DNA from: Planctomycetota bacterium
GTDB taxonomy: Bacteria > Planctomycetota > PLA2
Assembly (NCBI GenBank): GCA_021776735.1
Contig: JAJFFH010000051.1
Coordinates: forward strand, 186,001 to 250,000
Length of the DNA stretch: 64,000 bases
Direction of reading: 5' to 3'
The position numbers and the translations under genes were made by a program. Below, one piece after another: positions 39,895 to 49,171 of the stretch (position 1 is its first letter; every line of letters starts with the position of its first letter). The notes under the pieces are model-generated. The model saw only the letters and a list, made by a program, of their open reading frames with translations, ran no database searches and was not told the DNA's origin.

Positions 39895-40695
39895 GTGGCT
39901 GCGAAACCCAAATCCGATGTGATCTTCGATCAGCTCGACGAGTTGGTCCTGGCGGACGACCTTCCCGAGGTGGAGCGCGTCGCGATGCGCGCGGTGCGGG
40001 GGGCGCCAGCGGAGTCCGCGCGCGATCTGTGGGCCTACGTCGCGTTTGCGCGGTTTGAGTTGGGACAGACGCGGGCGGCGGTGACGGCGGCGCAAAAGGC
40101 GCACGACCCGCTCCTGCTCGCCAAGGCGCACTTTCACCTCTGGGAGTTCGACGAGGCGGCGCGCCTGCTGGACGGTATCTCGGCGGATGGTGCTTCGGCG
40201 GGTGGTGTTTCCGGGGATCGCGACGACGAGGCGGAGGCGGCGTGGTACCGCGGCGTGCTGATGGAGTTTTCGGGGCGGGACGGGGCGCAGGAGTTCAAGC
40301 GGGCGGCGCGGCTTGCCCCCGATCTGTTCTCGCTGCCGGTGCCGATGGCCGACGGCGAGATCGAGGCGGTCTTTCGCCAGACGCTGCGCAGCCTGCCGCC
40401 GGAGATTCGGGAGTTCGCGAACGAGACCGTCGTCGTCATCCGTGCGCTGCCCCTGCCGCATCCCGATGTCGATCCGCTGTCCCTGGGCCTGTACGTCGGC
40501 CGCGACCTGTTGAGTCGCTGGCCGGAGATGTCTGGGGAGTTGCCGCCGCACATCGAGGTCTTCCACAAGAACATCGAGCGCACCGCGCACAACCGCGACG
40601 AGGTGATCGCCGAGTTGCGCATCACGCTGCTGCACGAACTCGGCCACCATCTCGGCTTCGACGAAAGCGGCGTCGCTGAGATGGGTCTGGGCTGA
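39895..40695 (+). CDS. Zincin-like metallopeptidase with TPR-like N-terminus
   Basis: A 266-residue protein from GTG 39895. The N-terminal ~150 residues are TPR-like helices ('DLWAYVAFARFELGQTRAAV', 'AAWYRGVLMEFSG'). The C-terminal part has 'EVIAELRITLLHELGHHLGF', the HExxH zinc site with a third ligand (Asp/His) following, as in the small zincin-like metallopeptidase family (HELGHHLGFDE). Function in this family is unknown. Divergent from the ClpB/RF2-like gene with only 29 bases between. Confidence 0.8.
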   Translation: MAAKPKSDVIFDQLDELVLADDLPEVERVAMRAVRGAPAESARDLWAYVAFARFELGQTRAAVTAAQKAHDPLLLAKAHFHLWEFDEAARLLDGISADGASAGGVSGDRDDEAEAAWYRGVLMEFSGRDGAQEFKRAARLAPDLFSLPVPMADGEIEAVFRQTLRSLPPEIREFANETVVVIRALPLPHPDVDPLSLGLYVGRDLLSRWPEMSGELPPHIEVFHKNIERTAHNRDEVIAELRITLLHELGHHLGFDESGVAEMGLG

Positions 40696-40759
40696 GGAAA
40701 TCTGTCCGGATGGCGACTGCGGGCCGGGTCCGTGGACGGTTGCCCGGACACATTTCCTT
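40694..40759. repeat. Imperfect inverted repeat between convergent genes
   Basis: GAGGAAATCTGTCCGG (40694-40709) and CCGGACACATTTCCTT (40744-40759) pair along 15-16 bases with one mismatch across a 34-base loop. It may be a bidirectional terminator or a REP-like element. Confidence 0.6.
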
Positions 40760-40780
40760 AGTATGGGGCTGCGGCGCGGC

Positions 40781-41068
40781 CTACCCGATGTTGGGGGGCT
40801 GGATGCCGAGGATTTCTCCGTAGACGTCGTTGAGCCGGGTGCGCAGGCTGCCGCGCAGCTTGTCGATCGTTTTGCGCACCTTCATGTGGTACGCGTACGC
40901 TTCGACGACGAGGCGGAGCATGGCGGTACGGGACTTCGACGGCGGCGACGAGTCGAGCACGCGGACCACGATGGGAAGCAGGCGGGCACGCATCTTTGCG
41001 TCCCGACCATAGCGGAGTTCGAGACGATCGAGCATGCGCCCGGCCTCGCGTTGCATTTCTTGATTCAC
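40781..41068 (-). CDS. Small unknown helical protein (95 aa)
   Basis: A soluble, basic, all-helical protein starting 'MNQEMQREAGRMLDRLELRY' and ending in 'LNDVYGEILGIQPPNIG', with 'LRLVVEAYAYHMKVRKTIDK'. No family recognised. Good codon structure and no overlap with other genes support it as real. Confidence 0.55.
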   Translation of the reverse strand: MNQEMQREAGRMLDRLELRYGRDAKMRARLLPIVVRVLDSSPPSKSRTAMLRLVVEAYAYHMKVRKTIDKLRGSLRTRLNDVYGEILGIQPPNIG

Positions 41069-41333
41069 GGGATCGGGGCCTTTGCATCAGCCGTGCCACG
41101 TCCCCAGCAGCCCCAAGCAGCGGATTGCGTCGAAACAAAACAGCAAACGGACGGCGATGTCTTGGGTGGTGGACGTTTCGCTCGGAGCCGGGGTCGATCG
41201 TCCAGTTTTTGCAATTCGGCGTAGACGGCCGTGTCCTTCCTGTGGTGAAGTGGTCGTGGAACTCCGGGCCCATGGCGGACGAGCTGAAGCATGATGCTGC
41301 ACGGGACATTCCGCGAGTCCATGGACCCATGCG
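41069..41333. other. Intergenic region with one motif copy
   Basis: 265 bases; apart from the motif copy at 41142-41161 nothing is recognised. Confidence 0.4.
41142..41161 (+). repeat. Interspersed motif, copy 18 (exact consensus)
   Basis: AGCAAACGGACGGCGATGTC, followed by TTGG as in the extended consensus; intergenic. Confidence 0.92.
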
Positions 41334-41714
41334 ATGAGAACAACGGCGCGCGCGGCGCTCTGGATCGCCGGCCTGGCCGGTTGTTCCGACGCGGTCGAGG
41401 AGTATCCGGCTCCGCGACGCATATGGGTCGGGTCGAAGCCGCGCGTGCCGTTCCCCGAGTTGTCCGACTACGAGGAGCCGGACGTTCGAACGTCGCCGGG
41501 CGCGGCGGCGTCACCGACGTTCGTAAAGAACTGCGGTGCCGAACAGGTGGACCCCGATACGTTCGAGGTCTACTTCCGTCGGGCTTTGTACGGAGGGTGC
41601 GCCAGTGGCTATGTGTTTTCGAAACGGCGTGTGTACACGGCGACGGGCAGGACTGTGAAGGACAGTGGCGGAACCTGGACGGAGTACCACTTGATGGCTG
41701 ATGCTACAAAATAG
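41334..41714 (+). CDS. Small lipoprotein, unknown
   Basis: A 126-residue protein with a short signal and lipobox ('LWIAGLAGCSDAVEEYP'). The mature part contains 'RRIWVGSKPRVPFPELSDYE' and 'FRRALYGGCASGYVFSKRRV', with three cysteines. No family recognised. It precedes a gene-poor stretch. Confidence 0.5.
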   Translation: MRTTARAALWIAGLAGCSDAVEEYPAPRRIWVGSKPRVPFPELSDYEEPDVRTSPGAAASPTFVKNCGAEQVDPDTFEVYFRRALYGGCASGYVFSKRRVYTATGRTVKDSGGTWTEYHLMADATK

Positions 41715-42190
41715 TCTAATTGCTGGCTAGAGCAAGCGACGGCTCGCGCGTTCTACGCTCTCTCGTCGATGAAATCGAAGTCGTCCGGCAAGTCTTTCGG
41801 CCGCGTTAGCTGGTGACTGTGTCGCGCGTGGATGACCCAGACCGTCTGTATGTCGTCAAGGCGATCGTGTCGTGAATCCGCGCCAGCCATTCGACGGCGA
41901 CTCGGGGCCCGCCTGTTTCAGAATGCGCTGTTTCGCTGCTGGCGTGATGACGGACGAGACGAGGGCCGCGTCGATGGGTCGGTTCCAGAGAGCCTACGGA
42001 TTTCGCGGGCTCGGATCAACGCACGTTCATTTCATCCAAGTCCCGTATTGCGAGTGAATTGCCCGGCGGAGCGCGTCCCGGGCGAGAGCGGTGCGGGTGC
42101 GGTGCCACGCTCCACGACGGTCTTGGCAATGAGCCGATTATTCGAAGGCTCCGAGCGGTGCTCTTAGAGCGCAGACGCTAAGATGACCAT
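41715..42190. other. Gene-poor, probably decayed region
   Basis: Nearly 480 bases of slightly lower GC with no sustained frame. On the minus strand two short pieces in neighbouring frames (around 41755-41870 and 41860-41905) read like parts of one small protein ('VAVEWLARIHDTIAL' and 'IQTVWVIHARHSHQLTRPKD'). This is what a frameshifted remnant of a small toxin-antitoxin-type gene would look like. The identity is not established. Confidence 0.35.
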
Positions 42191-42520
42191 GTGCGTGTGC
42201 TCCGTTGCTTTCGCTCGCCGCTGCGGTTCCACCGGCTGCCCTCGCTTCGGCTCGGCGTCGTCGTCCTCGCGTGGTGTGCGCTGTTCGCCCACGGCTGCTT
42301 GGGCGAAGACGACGCTCAGTCGAGGCCTGGGAGTCGGGCCGAGCAGGTGGTTCGCGAGGCGCTGCCGACGGCGTGGAGACAGAAGGACTTTGGCGTACAG
42401 GCGGAGGACGTGGGCAGTCGAACTCCTCCCCGCATTTATGGCGTCGAGATTCGAGTCATGTTGGGGAGGGATTTGCGCCTCCGGCCGTCAGCCAACCCGC
42501 CCGTGATTCTCGCTAGGTGA
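42191..42520 (+). CDS. Possible small lipoprotein
   Basis: A 109-residue frame from a GTG, with a hydrophobic segment and lipobox-like Cys ('LGVVVLAWCALFAHGCLGED') after a basic stretch, then a polar tail. No family. It may be real, but it lies in a decayed region. Confidence 0.35.
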   Translation: MRVLRCFRSPLRFHRLPSLRLGVVVLAWCALFAHGCLGEDDAQSRPGSRAEQVVREALPTAWRQKDFGVQAEDVGSRTPPRIYGVEIRVMLGRDLRLRPSANPPVILAR

Positions 42521-42694
42521 CGATCTGAGTGTTTGAGCAAGCGATGACAGAATCGTCTGTTGTCGCGAGGCGTGGATTCTGTGTGACCTACGAGGCGGCA
42601 GATTTGTGCGCACCGTTCTCGTTGCGGGAGTCTCTCTACGGGCTTGGAAGTACTGACCACGAGCCTGTTTCGCGAGTCCGCTTCCCGGCCTTCG

Positions 42695-43933
42695 TCAGGC
42701 GTACACAACCGCGCCGTACGAGACCACCGAGCCCGATTCCGGGTGGATTCTTCCTTGGCTGTAGCTCAATAGCTCGCCCGCTTGCTCCGGTTCGCCCAGG
42801 CGTAGGGTCAGATAGATCGGGGCGACGCCGCACACGTTGCGTGTGTTTTTTTCTTTGGCGATGCTCTCGAAGAATGCTTCCGCGTCGCCTTCGATGATCG
42901 GTTCGAGCATCTTTTGGTCGGCCTTCTTGAGTGCCTGCTCGCCGGCTTCATCGAGGCCCTCCGGGTCGTCGTAGACCGGGCCGACGTGGGCGAAGTCCAC
43001 GCTCGCGAGTACCAGCACGTTGCGTCCGTCTTTGGCGATGGTCTCGCTCAATGCGGCGAGGAAACGCTCCACCTCGTCGTCGCCCTTGGGGGTGCCGCGT
43101 TCCAGGAAATCATGGAACGAACCGATCAGCAGCGGCACCATTGTCGGCGGGTTTTCCGGCCAGTGCCGGGCGAGCCACAACGCCTGGAACTCGATCGAGT
43201 GCTCCTTGCGGTGCGCTATCTCCTCTTCGGTCAACGACTCGCCGTACCGCTCCTCGAGTTGTTCGACAAACGCGGTGTCGCACGGCACCGTGCCGAGCGG
43301 CGTCGCGAAGTGCTTTTTGCACGCGATGAACGGACGCGTCGCCACCTCGTGCCGGACTCCCAGAACCACGACGACATCGGGGCGCTCGGCTGCGGCGAGT
43401 CGCTGGTGCGCGGCACTGTAGACCTCCGCCCCCAACTCAAGATCGATGTGCGGCGCGATCAGCCGGCTGATTCGTATCCCGGACCAAGAGGATGCGGGGA
43501 TGGGGGGTGCGGGGGAAGCGGCGGAGGATCCCGTCGCCAGGATTTCGTCCAGGAACGCGCGCGCGCCGTCCGCGTCTTCGGGGTATGCCTGACCCGCGTG
43601 CGTGGCCGGTCTCGTGTCGACGGCGAGATAGTCCGCGCGCGCTTGGCGCTCCTCGGCGACGTTTTCGTTGTCCAGAAACAGCCAGGAGTCGAGCGCGTCC
43701 ACCAGGTGCTCGAGGTTCTCCTTGGGCACGACCCCCGCTCCTCGACGCATCAGGTCGGCCTGCATGTCCTCGACCGTGTGTTCGCCGTCCAGATACTGAA
43801 GCAGCGGCACGACCCCGGCTTCGAACGGAATGCCCGGCACCGCGAGATTGTCGGGGTCGCGGACATACGCCACCGGCCCACCCTCGGTTTCGGCGGTCAT
43901 GATTTCCAGGTCGGCGCGCAGCTTCGGCTTCAT
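42695..43933 (-). CDS. amrB: AmmeMemoRadiSam system protein B (MEMO1 family)
   Basis: A 412-residue protein: ~130 N-terminal residues of unknown type, then the MEMO domain with 'LIAPHIDLELGAEVYSAAHQ', 'VVVLGVRHEVATRPFIACKK', 'EHSIEFQALWLA', 'VPLLIGSFHDF' and 'VLASVDFAHVGPVYDD'. MEMO1-type proteins bind copper/iron with conserved His/Asp/Cys and are usually encoded with an AMMECR1 protein and a radical-SAM enzyme. Neither is visible in the window. Biochemical role is unsettled in the family. Confidence 0.85.
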   Translation of the reverse strand: MKPKLRADLEIMTAETEGGPVAYVRDPDNLAVPGIPFEAGVVPLLQYLDGEHTVEDMQADLMRRGAGVVPKENLEHLVDALDSWLFLDNENVAEERQARADYLAVDTRPATHAGQAYPEDADGARAFLDEILATGSSAASPAPPIPASSWSGIRISRLIAPHIDLELGAEVYSAAHQRLAAAERPDVVVVLGVRHEVATRPFIACKKHFATPLGTVPCDTAFVEQLEERYGESLTEEEIAHRKEHSIEFQALWLARHWPENPPTMVPLLIGSFHDFLERGTPKGDDEVERFLAALSETIAKDGRNVLVLASVDFAHVGPVYDDPEGLDEAGEQALKKADQKMLEPIIEGDAEAFFESIAKEKNTRNVCGVAPIYLTLRLGEPEQAGELLSYSQGRIHPESGSVVSYGAVVYA

Positions 43934-43976
43934 TCCCCAAGGGTAGACGACGCCGCGTGGCGGAGCGAAAACCGAA

Positions 43977-44882
43977 CTACTCGTCTTTGTCGTTGCCGCG
44001 GCGACCGGTGGTCAGGGAGAGTCTTTTGCCACGGCGGATCAGCTCCAGCTTGACGCCGTCCTTGGCCAGCTTTCTCACCTGCTTGGCTTCGTCGACCAGC
44101 GTGCCGTCGATGCGCACGAGGATATCGTGTTGTTTCAGGCCGATCCTTTCCGCGCGCGAACCTGGGAGGATCTTGTCCAGCACCACGCCGCCGCCGGTCG
44201 GCAGCTCGAGGTGATGTCGCAGGGTCTCGGTCGCAGGTCGCGCCACCACGCCGATGATCGGCTGGGGCAACCCGGTCACGAACCGGCGGAGCACGCTTGT
44301 GGTGCCGGCGTCGAGGTCAAATCCGGGCATCGCGGTAGCCACGAACAGGCCGCGCGATCCCAGGAACTTGTACTTCTTGCGCAGGTCCGAGAACGTCCCC
44401 TGGTCCTTGATCTCTTTCAGGACCGTTTCGCCGTCGAGCAGCTTGGCCGCCAGCTTGTAGCCTCCGTTGCCCGTGCTGGTGAGCTGGTAGGTGCCCTTCT
44501 TGCCGTTTTCGGAGAAGCTCCCGCTCATCGATTCGCCGCCGCCCCGATCGACCTGGATCCGCAGGCCGCCGCCGGGCCACATGAGCGGCGTTCCCAACTG
44601 AAAGGCCGCGCCGACACCGCCGTGCATGCTCTTGAGCTTTCGCATGGCGCGCTCAATACGTTTCTTCTCGCCCGATTCCAGGTCTTCGATGATCGACTTC
44701 ACGAAGCCGTTCGCCGGCGAAACCGGCCCACCCATGACTCGGAACGGGGGCTTGGCCGGCACCGGGTTCTCTTTCTTCTTCTTGTTCGGAACCGGCTCTT
44801 CGCCGTCTTGGGCCAGGGTTGCGCACGCAAGCAGGGCCAACGCGGTCAGTGTGGTCAGGATCGGAAGGTTCGGCATACGCAT
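43977..44882 (-). CDS. Secreted PDZ-domain protein
   Basis: A 301-residue protein from ATG 44882 with a signal peptide (MRMPNLPILTTLTALALLAC). The mature N-terminal part is Lys/Pro-rich. A C-terminal PDZ-like domain reads 'GVVLDKILPGSRAERIGLKQ' then 'HDILVRIDGTLVDEAKQV'. No protease domain is attached, so it probably binds a partner in the periplasm. It follows the anti-sigma-type gene on the same strand, separated by 2 bases. Confidence 0.75.
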   Translation of the reverse strand: MRMPNLPILTTLTALALLACATLAQDGEEPVPNKKKKENPVPAKPPFRVMGGPVSPANGFVKSIIEDLESGEKKRIERAMRKLKSMHGGVGAAFQLGTPLMWPGGGLRIQVDRGGGESMSGSFSENGKKGTYQLTSTGNGGYKLAAKLLDGETVLKEIKDQGTFSDLRKKYKFLGSRGLFVATAMPGFDLDAGTTSVLRRFVTGLPQPIIGVVARPATETLRHHLELPTGGGVVLDKILPGSRAERIGLKQHDILVRIDGTLVDEAKQVRKLAKDGVKLELIRRGKRLSLTTGRRGNDKDE

Positions 44883-44884
44883 GA

Positions 44885-45748
44885 TTATTTTCCGGTTACG
44901 AACTGGATGTCTTCGTGGCGGACGCGGAGTTCCGCGAGAGTACCCACGTCGGTGGCGAGTCGCGGCAGGCCATCGACGCGACGGACGATGACGACCCGAA
45001 AGCGGTTCTTGTCCACCGGATCGACGCGGGCCCACCGTTGCGCGGAGGCGGGCAAGAACCGCAACGGCAACGTGCCCTTCAGCGACCCGGACGCCAGCGT
45101 GCGCACGGTCATGGCCTGAAAGCCCACGTCGCGCATGCCCTCGAACGCGAGTTCGATCTGGACGATGGCGTCGGCGAGATGGGCGGCGCGCGTTCGCTCG
45201 CCCGGCCCCGGCTCGTCGCGGACAAACTCCGTGAGCCGGCCGGGCAACGGGCGGAGATCCTCGCGCAGACCGGCCAGCGTCGTGTCGAGCCGCCCGGGCG
45301 GTGTTGCGGGATCCACGGCCGCGAGCCGGCGCAGGACCTCTTCGGTGTCTTCGATCGGGGTTGTCGCCTGCTCGATCGCCGTCTGATCGCGTGCGCCGAG
45401 CCGGTACGCACCGGCGTGGGTGAGCGCGAGCAGAAACACCGCCGCAGCTGCCGCCGCCCACGGCCGCCAGCGTCCGTGGGCGGCCCCCGCGCCCCCTTGC
45501 ATTTTTTGCCCGGTCGGAACAGTGCGAAGCGAGCGCGCCCGTACGTCCGCCGGAGTAAACGACCCGCGGACGGGGTCCAACTTCTGCGACAGTTCGTGCA
45601 GCCTGCGCAACGCGTCCCAGCGTGCCTTCAGCTCGGGCTCGGCGGCCAGCCGTGCGTCCAGACGCTGGGCCTCCTCAAGCGCCAGGCGCCCGTCGAGGTG
45701 CAGCGAAAGCCGCAGGTCGTCTTGGTTTGCCGCGTCGTCAGTCATCAC
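44885..45748 (-). CDS. Anti-sigma-type membrane protein (module 3)
   Basis: A 287-residue protein. The cytoplasmic N-terminus ('LRLSLHLDGRLALEEAQRLD') resembles the start of anti-sigma domains. One transmembrane helix ('WAAAAAAVFLLALTHAGAY') follows and then an extracytoplasmic helical domain. It overlaps none but sits 15 bases after the ECF sigma gene on the same strand. GTG 45748 or ATG 45745 could start it. Confidence 0.75.
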   Translation of the reverse strand: MMTDDAANQDDLRLSLHLDGRLALEEAQRLDARLAAEPELKARWDALRRLHELSQKLDPVRGSFTPADVRARSLRTVPTGQKMQGGAGAAHGRWRPWAAAAAAVFLLALTHAGAYRLGARDQTAIEQATTPIEDTEEVLRRLAAVDPATPPGRLDTTLAGLREDLRPLPGRLTEFVRDEPGPGERTRAAHLADAIVQIELAFEGMRDVGFQAMTVRTLASGSLKGTLPLRFLPASAQRWARVDPVDKNRFRVVIVRRVDGLPRLATDVGTLAELRVRHEDIQFVTGK

Positions 45749-45763
45749 GCTAGAGCCACTTCA

Positions 45764-46321
45764 TTAGAGCCACTGTTCCATACGTCCCACGAGGCGCTTG
45801 CGCGCCCGGGCGAGCCGGGTGGAAATCGTCTTGGGCGGACAATCGCAGATTTTTCCCGCTTCTTCGTAGGAAAGTCCGCGGATGGCGCAAAGCGCATAGG
45901 CCTCGCGAAATTTGGCCGGCAGCGCCGAAATTGCCTCGCGGAGCACCTCCTGGGCCTCCGCGAACGAGGCAGCGTCCGGGGGCGTGGTCTCGGCGTTCGG
46001 GCCGAACGAGGCCCGATCGACCGCGGCCTGTTGGTGGCGGTGCCGCGTCGATTCGCGCCGGTACCGGTCGTGGCAGAGGTTGCGAGCGACCGTGCAAATC
46101 CAGGCGGCAAACGGCCGCTGCGGGTCGTATGCCTGGGGCCGCCGCAGGAATCGCAAGAACACCTCCTGCCCGACATCTTCGGCCGCGTGGCGGTCGCCGG
46201 TGAGCAGGTGCGCCAGATCCACGATGCGGTCCCGCCAGCGCTGGACCAACACGTCGAACGCATCGGCCTCGCCGCCGATCAGGCGCGCGGCCAAGGACTC
46301 GTCGCTGGCGACAGAACGCAT
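45764..46321 (-). CDS. ECF sigma factor (module 3)
   Basis: A 185-residue sigma factor from ATG 46321. Region 2: 'FDVLVQRWRDRIVDLAHLLT', 'AEDVGQEVFLRFLRRP', 'FAAWICTVARNLCHDRYRRE'. Region 4: 'LPAKFREAYALCAIRGLSYE'-'EAGKICDCPPKTISTRLARA'. The membrane partner follows directly. Confidence 0.9.
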   Translation of the reverse strand: MRSVASDESLAARLIGGEADAFDVLVQRWRDRIVDLAHLLTGDRHAAEDVGQEVFLRFLRRPQAYDPQRPFAAWICTVARNLCHDRYRRESTRHRHQQAAVDRASFGPNAETTPPDAASFAEAQEVLREAISALPAKFREAYALCAIRGLSYEEAGKICDCPPKTISTRLARARKRLVGRMEQWL

Positions 46322-46373
46322 CGACGCCCCTACGCGCGCCGAGCCGCTGGTGCTCCCGGACCGTTCGCGACGA

Positions 46374-47216
46374 TCAGTCGCGCCGGCGCAACATTCGGAG
46401 GATCTGGTCGAGCTTTTTCTCAAGACGATCGGCGCGCCGGGCCGGAAGACGAACACCGGCGTTCCTCATCTCCTTCAATACGCTCAATCGCGCTTCGTGA
46501 TAGGCGATCTTTCTTTCGGCGCCAGCCTTGCGAGCGGCGCGCACCAGCCGCTCCTCGCGCTTGATCCAGCGCTCCAGACCGGAACCCGCGCGCTTCTTGG
46601 AGGCCGTTTCATCGCCGTCCGTTCGCTTTTTCGGGGTGCTGTTGCGTGCCTTGGCCTTGCGCATCAGGTCGCGCAGTTCTGCCTCGGCCTTGTCGAGTCT
46701 CTTGTCGACGTTGGGTCGCTTGCCGGCCTTCTTGATCTTGGGTCGGGGGGGGGCGGGGGCCGGAACGTCGCGGACGTCGGTCGGCATCGGCTTGGGCTTG
46801 GCCGCGCCGGGCGGCGCGAGGCGCTCGACCTCGTAGTTGGTGATGCGGGGGCCGAGGACGATGGTGCCGGTGATCGACCCCGAACCGCGGCGTAGGACGT
46901 AGGCGACCTTGGCGCCCACCTTGCGCGTCTGGATTGCCTTGACGAGTTCTTCGAAGGTGAGCACGGGCTTGCCGGCGAACTTCGCGACGATGTCACCGGG
47001 TCGGAAGCCGGCGCGGGCCGCCGAGGACTTCTTGACAAGCTCGACGATCAGGACGCCGCTGACGTCCTTGCCGAGCCCGTAGTGCGCACGGATTTCGGCG
47101 CTGACCGGCACGGCGGCGATGCCGAGGAATGCCGGGCGGTCTTTTTGGTCCTCGTCTTGGGCGACGGTCGGGATGGCGAGCGCGAGGAGTGCGGGAAGAT
47201 AGCGGAGGAGACGCAT
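46374..47216 (-). CDS. Secreted PDZ-domain protein with helical tail
   Basis: A 280-residue protein from ATG 47216: signal peptide (MRLLRYLPALLALAIPTVAQ), PDZ domain ('FLGIAAVPVSAEIRAHYGLG', 'SSAARAGFRPGDIVAKFAGK', 'VLTFEELVKAIQTRKVGAKV'), then a basic helical tail. A motif copy encodes 'KKRTDGDETASKK' in the linker. Divergent from the FHA/SpoIIE gene with 46 bases between. Confidence 0.8.
   Translation of the reverse strand: MRLLRYLPALLALAIPTVAQDEDQKDRPAFLGIAAVPVSAEIRAHYGLGKDVSGVLIVELVKKSSAARAGFRPGDIVAKFAGKPVLTFEELVKAIQTRKVGAKVAYVLRRGSGSITGTIVLGPRITNYEVERLAPPGAAKPKPMPTDVRDVPAPAPPRPKIKKAGKRPNVDKRLDKAEAELRDLMRKAKARNSTPKKRTDGDETASKKRAGSGLERWIKREERLVRAARKAGAERKIAYHEARLSVLKEMRNAGVRLPARRADRLEKKLDQILRMLRRRD
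46608..46627 (-). repeat. Interspersed motif, copy 19
   Basis: TTCATCGCCGTCCGTTCGCT followed by TTTT, in the PDZ gene, sense, encoding RTDGDE in a charged linker. Confidence 0.85.
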
Positions 47217-47262
47217 GGCCGCATTATCCAAGAATCGGGCAGTTTCGTTAGACTCCCCGGTG

Positions 47263-48921
47263 ATGGGCATCGTTTTGAAGTACCGCGGGCCGGAGGGCGA
47301 GGAGCGGGTCGAGGAGTTCGAAAAGGACTCCGTCACCGTCGGCCGCGGTCTCAATTGCGACCTGACGCTGTCCGATCCCGAGATCAAGGAGGAGCACTGC
47401 GTCTTCACGGTCCGGGCGGGGGACGATGGGCGGCCGGACGGGTACGAACTGGCCGAAGTCGGCGAGTCCGGCGCCGTCCTGGTGAACGGCAAACCGCATT
47501 CCTCCGGGGTCGTTGCCACCGGCGAGGAGATCTGGATCGGCGGCACCGTCCTCTTCGTCGTGCCCGACTCCGCCAACGTGGTTGCGTTCACCGAGGGTGA
47601 TTCGACCGTGCGCGAGGAGGTGCCCGCGGCGGCCCCGTCGCTCGCCACCCAGAGAGCGGCCGGGGGACGCGTCGCGCCGGTTGACGATCGTTTCGCGCTC
47701 TTGGAGAAGGTGGGTCGGCTGATCCGCCTCATCGGCTCGAACGAGGATGTCTTCGAGGGCATCCTCGACACGATGTTTGAATCGGCCCCGGTGCGGCGCG
47801 GATTCCTGGCGCTCTTGCGCAAGGGCGGCGAGCTCAAGGTCAAGGCGCAGCGCGTGCGGGAATCCGGAACCACCGCGGGCGAAAAGATCGAGGTCAGCCG
47901 CACTCTTGTCGGCAAGGTGCTCGAGACCGGCAAGGCCGTGCTCACGTCCGACGCGGAGGCCGACGAGGATTTCTCCGCGGCGCGGTCGATTCACCGCCTG
48001 CGAATCAAGGCGGCGATCTGCGTGCCGCTCATCGCGGATGGCAAGGTCGTCGGCCTCCTGTACGGCGACAACCGCGAGCGCCCCGGTAGCCTGACGCCGG
48101 ACCATCTCTCCGTGCTCGCCGCGCTGGCCGGTGTGGCCGCGCTGGCGGTCGAGCAGATTCGTCTGCTCGCGGCGGCGGACCAAAAACGCCGCTTCGAGCA
48201 GGCGCTGGCCATCGCCCGTTCCATCCAGCGCAGCTTCCTGCCGTCCAAGCCGCCGGCCCTTGACGGGCTCGAGGTCTGGGGGCGGTCGGACAGTTGCGAC
48301 GAGACCGGCGGCGACTACTACGACTTTTTCAGGATGCGCGACGGCAGCCTGCGCGTCGCGATCGGCGATGTCACGGGCCACGGCGTCGGGCCCGCGCTCT
48401 TGATGGCCACCGGGCGCGCGGTGACGCGCGTGCTCATGGACGACGAGCCCAACCTAGAGCGGCTCATGTACAAGCTGAACCACCACATCGGCGCCGACGT
48501 GCGCGACGGCCGGTTCATTACGATGTTTGTCGGCCAGATCGACGCCAAGGAAGGCCGTTTCCGACACGTTGGCGCCGGCCACACCCCGCCGATCTGGTAC
48601 CGCAAGGGCGACGACTCGACGCACCTGATTCATAGCAAGGGGCCGCCTCTCGGCATCCTGAAGGGCATCGACTACAGCGCGGGCACGGATCTTCCCGTCG
48701 CGCGCGGCGATGTCATCCTCTTCACGACCGACGGCATCATGGAGGCCATGGACGGCAAGGGAGAGCAGTTCGGCATGCAGCGGCTGCGCGACCTCGTGGT
48801 CGCCCATTCCGACGATTCGGCCCGCGAGCTCGTCGAGGCGGTCTGCACGGCGGTCGATGAGTTTTGCGACGGGCGACCGTTGGCCGACGACGCGACCCTC
48901 GTCGCAGTTCGACTCTTGTAG
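47263..48921 (+). CDS. FHA-GAF-SpoIIE (PP2C-type) phosphatase
   Basis: A 552-residue cytoplasmic regulator. FHA domain ~1-95 ('VTVGRGLNCDLTLSDPEIKE', 'GAVLVNGKPHSSGV'); GAF domain ~150-310 ('KVLETGKAVLTSDAEADEDF', 'SICVPLIADGKVVGLLYGDN'-like); then an RsbU/SpoIIE phosphatase ~340-552 with 'DETGGDYYDFFRMRDGSLRV', 'IGDVTGHGVGPALLMATGRA', 'GHTPPIWYRK' and 'FTTDGIMEAMD'. Metal-binding Asp residues are present. Such proteins control partner-switching or sigma-factor pathways; the FHA domain implies input from a Ser/Thr kinase. Confidence 0.9.
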   Translation: MGIVLKYRGPEGEERVEEFEKDSVTVGRGLNCDLTLSDPEIKEEHCVFTVRAGDDGRPDGYELAEVGESGAVLVNGKPHSSGVVATGEEIWIGGTVLFVVPDSANVVAFTEGDSTVREEVPAAAPSLATQRAAGGRVAPVDDRFALLEKVGRLIRLIGSNEDVFEGILDTMFESAPVRRGFLALLRKGGELKVKAQRVRESGTTAGEKIEVSRTLVGKVLETGKAVLTSDAEADEDFSAARSIHRLRIKAAICVPLIADGKVVGLLYGDNRERPGSLTPDHLSVLAALAGVAALAVEQIRLLAAADQKRRFEQALAIARSIQRSFLPSKPPALDGLEVWGRSDSCDETGGDYYDFFRMRDGSLRVAIGDVTGHGVGPALLMATGRAVTRVLMDDEPNLERLMYKLNHHIGADVRDGRFITMFVGQIDAKEGRFRHVGAGHTPPIWYRKGDDSTHLIHSKGPPLGILKGIDYSAGTDLPVARGDVILFTTDGIMEAMDGKGEQFGMQRLRDLVVAHSDDSARELVEAVCTAVDEFCDGRPLADDATLVAVRLL

Positions 48922-49171
48922 GGGTTGCCGCGGCGAGAATCGCACTGAGCGATTTCGGTAGGCCATGGTTGCACGGCTGTCGTTGAACCCGCGACGCCGG
49001 GAAGAGCCGGGGCGGGTTATGGGAGCGAGAGCACCGTCCCGGTGCTGGTTGTTTTTGGGGGGCGGGGGCGCGTGCGGGGGGGCGCACTCCGTCATGCGGC
49101 GGCTTTTTGGTCGGGATACAATGCCTGGTTCGGAGTGAATTCCAGACCGCGACGACCTGACGACCCAACCG

